Shown in pieces: positions 32,596 through 38,047 of a stretch of DNA of 38,047 nt. Made by a program: the position numbers and the translations under genes. The notes beneath the pieces were generated by a model. That model saw only the letters and a list, made by a program, of their open reading frames with translations. It made no database searches and was not told the origin of the DNA. Source of the stretch: Magnetospirillum sp. WYHS-4 (GTDB lineage: Bacteria > Pseudomonadota > Alphaproteobacteria > Rhodospirillales > GLO-3); contig JAMOBD010000007.1 of NCBI GenBank assembly GCA_039908345.1, positions 78,743-116,789 of the forward strand, in the 5' to 3' direction. How positions within the stretch are numbered: the stretch's first letter is position 1; every line of letters begins with the position of its first letter.

Positions 32596-32991
32596 TCAGG
32601 CGTTTTCCTCCAGGCAGGCCCGCACTTCCTTGACGAGCTTGTCCGCGGTGAAGGGCTTGAAGATATACTTGGTCACCCCCCCCGTCTTGGCATCGATGAC
32701 ATGGTCCAGCAGGCCGCTGGCCGTTATCATGATGAAGGGAACGCCGCGGCCCACCGCCGCCGAACGCACCTTGTTCAGAAGCTCGATGCCGGTCATTCCC
32801 GGCATGGTCAAATCGCTGATGACGAGATCGAAGGGCACGGCGGCGTTTTCGAACAGTTCCCACGCCTTGGCGCCATCCTCCGCGAACACGACATCCTGAA
32901 TTCCCACGCCCTTCAGCATCATCCCGACCAAGGTCCGATGGTCGCGGTTATCTTCTACGACCATGATCCGTCTGGAACTGGATATCGCCAT
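32596..32991 (-). CDS. Single-domain CheY-like response regulator
   Basis: A 131-residue stand-alone receiver. The acidic pair is in VVEDNRDH, the phosphoacceptor is Asp60 (DLVISDLTMPGMTG), Thr90 is in IMITASG, and Lys112 is in YIFKPF; all residues needed for phosphorylation-driven switching are present. There is no output domain, so it acts by protein contact or passes phosphate to another protein. The ATG is preceded by GGGGG at 9 nt. It starts 102 nt after the sensor kinase gene on the same strand and is probably its direct target; the receiver-HPt protein next door is a candidate phosphorelay partner. Confidence 0.9.
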   Translation of the reverse strand: MAISSSRRIMVVEDNRDHRTLVGMMLKGVGIQDVVFAEDGAKAWELFENAAVPFDLVISDLTMPGMTGIELLNKVRSAAVGRGVPFIMITASGLLDHVIDAKTGGVTKYIFKPFTADKLVKEVRACLEENA

Positions 32992-33093
32992 CGCTTGTCC
33001 CCCACTCGATGAACATTGATCGAGTCCATTGCCCGCCGACGAATGTAGCGAACCCGACACCGAAAAGCCAGTCCTGGCGTTCCTTCCCCCGGT

Positions 33094-35802
33094 TCAGGCG
33101 GACGGGCGATCGACCTGCGGCAAGTCGACCCAGAAGGTGCTCCCCTTCCCGACCTCGCTTTCCATGCCCAAGGTTCCGCCCATCTCCTCGACCAGACGCT
33201 TGGTGATGTACAGCCCGATGCCGATGCCCTCGATCGCGGATCTGTCGTGGGCGAGACGCGAAAAGGGCTGGAAAAGCCCGTCGCGTTGATCGGACGCAAT
33301 TCCGAGCCCGGTGTCCGACACCGAAAGGCGAAACATCCCGCCCGGCCTTTCGCCACCCCGCACGACCACCATTCCCCTGGCGGGAGTATATTTGATGGCA
33401 TTGCTCAGGAAATTGAACATGACTTGGCGAAAGCGGGTGGTATCGATCCTGACGCGGACACCGGGCATGCCGTCGACCCTGACGGCCACGCCGCACCGGT
33501 CCGCGATGGGCCCGACCATGGCGACCGTTTCCCCGACAAGGGACGAGGGATCGACATCCACGAGGGTGAGATCGATCTTTCCCGCCTCGATCCTGGAAAG
33601 GTCCAGCAGTTGCTCGATCAACGCCAGGAGATGCCGTCCCGCGCCGAGCACCTTGCCGACGCACTCCGCCTGCATATCCGAAAGGGCGCCGGCACCGCCC
33701 GCCTGAAGCAGGTCGGAAAAACCGATGACGGAGTGGAGCGGCGTCCGCATCTCATGGCTCATCGCGCTGAGGAATTCGGATTTGGCGCGGTTGGCCCGCT
33801 CCGCCTCCTCCTTGGCCACCGCCAACTGGTGCGTCCGCCATTCGACCATTTCCTCCAGGTGCTGGCGATGGAGGGCCAGTTCTTGTTCGTTCCGATGCAG
33901 CAAGACGATCCCCGCCAGGGCATCGGCCATCGTGTGCAGGAATACCGCTTCCGTTTCGTCGTAGTCGTGACCGTCGGCCACGTAGGTGTTCAGTACCCCG
34001 AGCACCGCCTCGCCGCTTTGAATGGGAACGCAATAATGCCCGTGGGGCGATATCCCGGGGTAGGAGATATCGTGGCGCTCATCGATCGTCGCCGCATGGA
34101 CGAGCTCGCGCAGGGCGGCGGCCCGCCCGCACAGGCATCGTTCCACCGGCAGTTCCGCGCAGGACGTGCGGATTTCGTCGGAAAGTCCCTGCTGCACCGC
34201 CATGACCAGCTTCCGTCCGTCATCCGCCATCAGGAAGATGCAGCCCTTGGACATGATCTTCATGCCCTTGGCCGACAGGACCATGGAAAGGGCCTTTTCC
34301 AGGGCCGCTTCCAGCGGTATGCGTTCCAGGGCGATCCTGAGGATGCCCGCGATGATGGATTGCGCGACGACCGTCGACTTCAGAAGTTCTTCCCGCGCCG
34401 CCTGTTCGGTGATGTCGTGGACGGTGCCGATCATCCGCCGGGGTGTTCCCGTCGCGTCGCGTTCCACTCTCCCCTTCTCGCGCACGACCCGGACGGCCCC
34501 ATCGGGCCGAACGATGCGGTGGTCGATATCGTAGGCATACGACGCATCCTTCAGGGCGAGATCGACCCCGGCGATGACGTGAGGCCGGTCGTCGGGGTGA
34601 ACGGACCCGAGAAACACCTCGTAGGTCGGGCCGATGCTGCCGGGTTCGAGACCGAAGATCCGGTACACTTCCTCGGTCCAGGACAGCGATCCCCCGGCGA
34701 TGTTCCATTCCCAACTGCCGAGATGCGCGATCCTTTGCGCCTCGAGCATGGTCTCCTGAGTCCAGTCCAGTTCCTCGATGTGGCCTCGCAGCGACGCTTC
34801 GCTGGCCCGAAAATCCGTCTCGATCCGATCGGCGAGACTTCCGAACCACCAGACCACGAAAGCGCCTCCCAGGACGAGAGCGATCAGCAGGAGGGAAAGC
34901 TGGCCCAGAAACGCGACGTAGCGCTCGGTCACGTCGTCGAGGACGGAGAGAATCCCCACCGTCCGGCCACCCGCGTCCATCAAGGGGACCCATCCCACGC
35001 CGAAACGGCGCCCTTCGACCGTCATGTTGAGGTGGCCTCGGCCGCCGCCCCCCGCCATCCGGTCCACGCGCCCCATCACTTCGGCCGGCATGGCGATTTG
35101 CCCGTCGCCGGCCTGCACGATATTCGCCAGAAGGTCCCAGTGCGAGGGACGGCCCAGCCTTTTCATACCCGCATCCCAGCCTTCGCGGGAGAGCCGGTCC
35201 TTGAAGATGAAGATCGCGACATCGTCGTCGAAGGCGGTCCGCAAGCCCTCGATCAGGCTGTCGATCTCCGTGCCCAATTCGATGAACCCGATAAGACGGT
35301 CCCCATCCCGCCACGGCGCGACGACCCGAAAGGTCAGAGTGCCCAGGGGACCGAGTTCCACGCCCGACGAAACCGCCCCGGTACGCGCGGCGTCCCTGGT
35401 CGATACCCGGTCGATGACGTCGCCATGCCAGCTTGGCTCATGAACGCGCAGGAAGCTGGTCCGGTCCGATCCGGTGAAATAGAAGTGGCTGATCCCGCTC
35501 TTCTCCTTGAGCCGCAGGAAGGCGGGAAGAGCCCTTTGGCGAAGCGCCTCGCGGTCCCCGGCAAGAAACGCCGTCCTCAGGGAGGCGTCCTGCACGAGAT
35601 GGGACAACGCCTCCTCCAGGATCTGGGTCTGGCTCCGGATGCCGTAGAGAAACATGGCCTCGACGTCCTTGACGAGCGCCTCGGCCCTTCCGCGCTCCCG
35701 CTCGCCGTGGAGCCAGAAGCCGCCCGCGAGGATCCCGGCGAACACGACGATCGTGAAGCCAAGCAACGGTATCAGAATTTGCTTCCTGATCGAAACCGAC
35801 AT
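33094..35802 (-). CDS. Membrane sensor histidine kinase (double-Cache, PAS, GAF, HisKA, HATPase)
   Basis: A 902-residue kinase. A membrane helix at about 8-30 and another at 299-321 enclose a periplasmic sensory region of the double-Cache type (GISHFYFTGSDRTSFLRVHE is characteristic). A cytoplasmic PAS/PAC domain is at about 350-468. A GAF domain at about 490-635 contains RCLCGRAA and HGHYCVPIQSGEAVLGVLNT. HisKA has the phosphorylated His683 in SAMSHEMRTPLHSVIGFSDL. The HATPase domain has the N box NFLSNAIKYT, G1 DTGLGI and G2 GIGIGLYITKRL. There is no receiver domain at the C terminus, so the downstream CheY-like protein is the probable acceptor. GGGAG lies before the ATG. The ligand is unknown. 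Confidence 0.93.
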   Translation of the reverse strand: MSVSIRKQILIPLLGFTIVVFAGILAGGFWLHGERERGRAEALVKDVEAMFLYGIRSQTQILEEALSHLVQDASLRTAFLAGDREALRQRALPAFLRLKEKSGISHFYFTGSDRTSFLRVHEPSWHGDVIDRVSTRDAARTGAVSSGVELGPLGTLTFRVVAPWRDGDRLIGFIELGTEIDSLIEGLRTAFDDDVAIFIFKDRLSREGWDAGMKRLGRPSHWDLLANIVQAGDGQIAMPAEVMGRVDRMAGGGGRGHLNMTVEGRRFGVGWVPLMDAGGRTVGILSVLDDVTERYVAFLGQLSLLLIALVLGGAFVVWWFGSLADRIETDFRASEASLRGHIEELDWTQETMLEAQRIAHLGSWEWNIAGGSLSWTEEVYRIFGLEPGSIGPTYEVFLGSVHPDDRPHVIAGVDLALKDASYAYDIDHRIVRPDGAVRVVREKGRVERDATGTPRRMIGTVHDITEQAAREELLKSTVVAQSIIAGILRIALERIPLEAALEKALSMVLSAKGMKIMSKGCIFLMADDGRKLVMAVQQGLSDEIRTSCAELPVERCLCGRAAALRELVHAATIDERHDISYPGISPHGHYCVPIQSGEAVLGVLNTYVADGHDYDETEAVFLHTMADALAGIVLLHRNEQELALHRQHLEEMVEWRTHQLAVAKEEAERANRAKSEFLSAMSHEMRTPLHSVIGFSDLLQAGGAGALSDMQAECVGKVLGAGRHLLALIEQLLDLSRIEAGKIDLTLVDVDPSSLVGETVAMVGPIADRCGVAVRVDGMPGVRVRIDTTRFRQVMFNFLSNAIKYTPARGMVVVRGGERPGGMFRLSVSDTGLGIASDQRDGLFQPFSRLAHDRSAIEGIGIGLYITKRLVEEMGGTLGMESEVGKGSTFWVDLPQVDRPSA

Positions 35803-35912
35803 ATCCGCTCCCGGGCAATCCTATCCTTATTCATTCCTTGAAAGATATTCTCCCAGAAAAGCGCCGCCAGGAAAACACTTGGTATCCGACGAAATGCCGC
35901 AATGATATGCTA

Positions 35913-35929
35913 ATAATTCCTAGAATTAT
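35913..35929. promoter_or_regulatory. Candidate operator palindrome
   Basis: ATAATTC-CTA-GAATTAT, perfect 7-bp arms, 111 bp upstream of the sensor kinase ATG and about 180 bp upstream of the divergent receiver's -10. It resembles a dimeric repressor site. No cognate regulator is identified. Confidence 0.4.
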
Positions 35930-36166
35930 CGTTAACACATTGAAGCTGATGTGCTTTAAACTTTACCAGGGTGGACCTCGGCCTTCCCCTGGGCAGCAGC
36001 CCCACCAAGATAAATCCGGGCACTATGAAACACCGGCGACACTAAAGCGGGATATACAGTGCCTACGTTGGGCCATGAAAAAATCACGTGAATAAGATGT
36101 CCGGGCCACCTATATTTAACGGCGCATGATGTCATCGTCGGGTGGGGAACGTTTGATGCTCAGGGG

Positions 36167-36210
36167 GCACTTGTCGCCAAGTCGTCGGCTGTCCCCCCCC
36201 CGACAGGTGC
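36167..36210 (+). promoter_or_regulatory. Leader hairpin with poly-C loop before the receiver gene
   Basis: GCACTTGTCG (36167-36176) pairs with CGACAGGTGC (36201-36210), 10 bp with one G-U, enclosing a 24-nt loop that ends in a C-run (9 Cs at 36193-36201 including the stem's first base). It lies about 11 nt before the AAGGGG ribosome site of the receiver gene, so it could control translation. Confidence 0.35.
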
Positions 36211-36230
36211 GTCGAGCGCGGTAAGGGGTC

Positions 36231-37127
36231 ATGAACAAGAACAAGATCGCCACCAATCATCTGCGAGCCTATGACCTGTCGCGTGTCAGGTTCTTGGTCG
36301 TGGACCCCAACCCCCATATGCGGAAGCTCTACAAGGAGATTTTCCGCGCCTGGGGGGTGGCTATCGTCGACGAGGCGGACAGCGCCGATTCCGGGCTTCC
36401 CCTGTTCCGGGAATTCCGGCACGACATCATCATCACCGAGAAGCTGATCTCGCCTACGGATGGGATTGCCCTGGTGAAGACGATACGGCGGCACGTCGAC
36501 GAAGCTTGCCGCGTCGTTCCGATCATCATGGCGACAAGTTGTACCGAGGAACGCTTCGTCGTCGGGGCGCGGGACAGCGGCGTGACGGAATTCCTCGCCA
36601 AACCGATCACCGTCAAGGGGATATACGACCGTATATGCGCGATCGTCGAAGACGAACGCCCGTTCCTCGTAAGCCGGGGGTATTGCGGCCCCTGCCGTCG
36701 CCGGCACAAGAAACACGATTATGCCGGCCCCTTCCTGCGCGTGGACGACTGGCTGAAGATCTGTCGCCAAGCGGTCGACGAAGCGGGCGCCATGGCCATG
36801 GAAGCCGAAGCCATCGCCTCCGAAAATTCTTCGGCGATAATCGTGGGACACGTTAAACTGTCGACACAGGCGGCCGAACAGGCAAAGGCGGCGCTCATGG
36901 CGGCGGAGTCGTCCAAGACCGTCAAGGCGGTCAAGGTGCAAATCGAGCTTGCCGAAAAAGCCCGGCAGGACGCGGCATCGGCGCGGGACGCGGCTCTCGC
37001 CGCCCAGGCGGCGCTTGAGATCGCGGCGCCGCCGCCCCCCGCGAAGACCGAGGACGAGGCCACCGCCCTTTCGCAGGAACGTGTCGCCACGATGTTGAAA
37101 AAGCAATCGGGACGGGATGGCGGCTGA
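36231..37127 (+). CDS. Receiver-domain protein with Glu at the phosphorylation site
   Basis: A 298-residue protein. The receiver domain (about 18-140) keeps one acidic residue of the pair (VVDPNP), the Ser/Thr (IMATSC) and Lys (FLAKPI), but the phosphoacceptor is Glu70 (DIIITEKLISPTDG), so it cannot be phosphorylated there and may mimic the active state. It is followed by LVSRGYCGPCRRR, equivalent to the GPDRR linker in the two neighbouring receivers, and by an Ala-rich coiled-coil region (about 175-265) with a Pro-rich end. There is no DNA-binding domain. AAGGGG is 3-4 nt before the ATG, a short spacing. A third receiver gene follows after 91 nt. Confidence 0.82.
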   Translation: MNKNKIATNHLRAYDLSRVRFLVVDPNPHMRKLYKEIFRAWGVAIVDEADSADSGLPLFREFRHDIIITEKLISPTDGIALVKTIRRHVDEACRVVPIIMATSCTEERFVVGARDSGVTEFLAKPITVKGIYDRICAIVEDERPFLVSRGYCGPCRRRHKKHDYAGPFLRVDDWLKICRQAVDEAGAMAMEAEAIASENSSAIIVGHVKLSTQAAEQAKAALMAAESSKTVKAVKVQIELAEKARQDAASARDAALAAQAALEIAAPPPPAKTEDEATALSQERVATMLKKQSGRDGG

Positions 37128-37218
37128 ATGTCCCAGGACCGCGAGTGCTTTCCCGTCGAGCCGATGCCGAAGTCCCGCCGTCCCCGTGACGGGATTGGCT
37201 GGAACCGTGGGACGAGCG

Positions 37219-38047
37219 ATGCCCGGTCTTGATCTTTCCTCCCTTAGGATACTGCTCGCCGTCGCCGACTTCCACGACCGCACGGCGCTCGAACGCATTC
37301 TCCGGTCGTTCGGCGCGAAGCAGATGAACGTGGTGAACAACTCGGCGAAAGCGACATCGGAAATCACGGCCGTTCCCTTCGACATGATTTTCTACGACTG
37401 GGAAATGGTCGGGATGGACGGCTTGGCGTTCACCCGGCTCATTCGTCAGGGCCGGCATTTCTCCACCCGACGCGACGCGATGATCGTCGGGCTTTCCGGC
37501 AAGCTGACCAACGACCACGTGATCGCGGCCCGCGATGTCGGGGTTGACGACCTGATCCCCAAGCCCCTGACGGCCGACATCGTGACCAAGAAAGTCACCC
37601 GGAATCTCGCGCATGCCAAGCCGTTCGTGATTTCCACCACCTATATCGGCCCGGATCGTCGCTTGGTGACCGCTCCCTTTGATGGCAGCGATCGCCGGCA
37701 AGTCGTCGCACCGACCTATCCCTGTCCCTGCGTCGTCAAATACGCAAAGGCCATGGCGAAGCGGGAAGCGTTGTCATCCAACACTCTTACCAAGCATAAC
37801 GGAACCGTAGTGTCGGAGATCACCTCTCCCGACGAACTGCGCAAGCAGAACATGAATGCCCGCGAGCCCGCCTGCGAGGCGGCACCCAATGCCCTGCGGC
37901 TGGAAGACCTTGAGCGGGTGGACGTCTCGGACCCATCCACTCCTTCCGGGGAAGGCCGGGCACCGGTCCATCCGGAAACGCCGCCCGCCGCTCCCGACCC
38001 GGCGCCCGCCGCGCCGCCCCCCCGGCCCCAGACGGCCGAAACGCCCG
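37219..38047 (+). CDS. Receiver-domain response regulator (3' truncated by window edge)
   Basis: The frame is open from ATG 37219 to the end of the window (276 codons) with no stop. The receiver domain (about 8-130) has phosphoacceptor Asp60 (DMIFYDWEMVGMDG), Ser93 region (GLSGKL) and Lys115 (LIPKPL). The linker YIGPDRRLVTAPFDGSDRR matches the one in the receiver-HPt protein. A cysteine pair (YPCPCV) and then a Pro/Ala-rich stretch follow; the C-terminal domain is outside the window. The start could also be GTG 37207. It is the second gene after the Glu70 receiver, in the same direction, and probably arose by duplication. Confidence 0.82.
   Translation, partial: MPGLDLSSLRILLAVADFHDRTALERILRSFGAKQMNVVNNSAKATSEITAVPFDMIFYDWEMVGMDGLAFTRLIRQGRHFSTRRDAMIVGLSGKLTNDHVIAARDVGVDDLIPKPLTADIVTKKVTRNLAHAKPFVISTTYIGPDRRLVTAPFDGSDRRQVVAPTYPCPCVVKYAKAMAKREALSSNTLTKHNGTVVSEITSPDELRKQNMNAREPACEAAPNALRLEDLERVDVSDPSTPSGEGRAPVHPETPPAAPDPAPAAPPPRPQTAETP

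Larger units (their letters stand above)
35803..36230. other. AT-rich intergenic region between the divergent kinase and receiver genes
   Basis: A 428-bp gap with no credible gene; the short frames here start with poor ribosome sites and lack the codon bias of the flanking genes. The 35815-36125 part is much richer in A and T than its surroundings. It carries a palindrome (35913-35929), a possible plus-strand -10 TATATT (36111-36116), and a leader hairpin with a 9-C run (36167-36210). Promoters for both divergent genes must lie here. Confidence 0.6.

Noticed and set aside
35838..36095. An 85-codon frame in the AT-rich gap
   Set aside because: TTG start without a ribosome site, codon use unlike the neighbours, and no recognisable domain; treated as intergenic.

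Overview
The window is high-GC, gene-dense chromosomal DNA of an alphaproteobacterium, most likely Rhodospirillales. The evidence is a two-piece (circularly permuted) tmRNA gene, an alphaproteobacterial-type SspB, the alphaproteobacterial F1-ATPase inhibitor zeta subunit, a class II (B12-dependent) ribonucleotide reductase, and a CheZ plus many stand-alone receiver proteins. I see no insertion sequence, prophage or CRISPR array. The genus is inference.

Region 1 (1-6.9 kb): the 3' part of a processive family-2 glycosyltransferase is overlapped by a small membrane protein gene. These converge on a minus-strand series sspB - fumarase - nnrS. Directly upstream of sspB, on the same strand, lies the permuted ssrA (tmRNA) gene, so the degradation tag and its ClpXP adaptor are encoded side by side. 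Then come the zeta subunit (plus) and a CNT nucleoside transporter (minus).

Region 2 (7-19.6 kb): a membrane class III adenylate cyclase, possibly with a leaderless mRNA, a CBS-pair protein, a CheZ-type phosphatase, and prfB with its programmed +1 frameshift. On the minus strand are gltB-gltD (glutamate synthase) and a three-gene set: TauE/SafE (TSUP) exporter, small membrane protein, tandem-domain universal stress protein.

Region 3 (19.9-26.7 kb): hypX (CO-ligand synthesis for NiFe hydrogenase, with no other hydrogenase gene nearby) is translationally coupled to an MFS transporter. They are followed by tRNA-Leu(CAA), a DedA-like protein, DsbB, and nrdJ with a well-formed promoter and two DnaA-box-like sites upstream.

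Region 4 (26.7-38 kb): the accessory-looking part. A short orphan protein and a FieF-like cation diffusion facilitator form one operon, followed by an excisionase-like HTH protein. Facing them is a 698-residue CDF protein made of a degenerate MamB/MamM-like membrane half, a complete CDF membrane half and three tandem C-terminal domains. Then come a superinfection-immunity-like peptide, an orphan membrane protein and a signalling cluster: receiver-HPt fusion, CheY-like receiver, large sensor kinase, a receiver with Glu at the phosphorylation site, and a third receiver that runs off the window. None of these signalling proteins has a recognisable DNA-binding output. The tandem CDF protein and this cluster are the best candidates for something undescribed.
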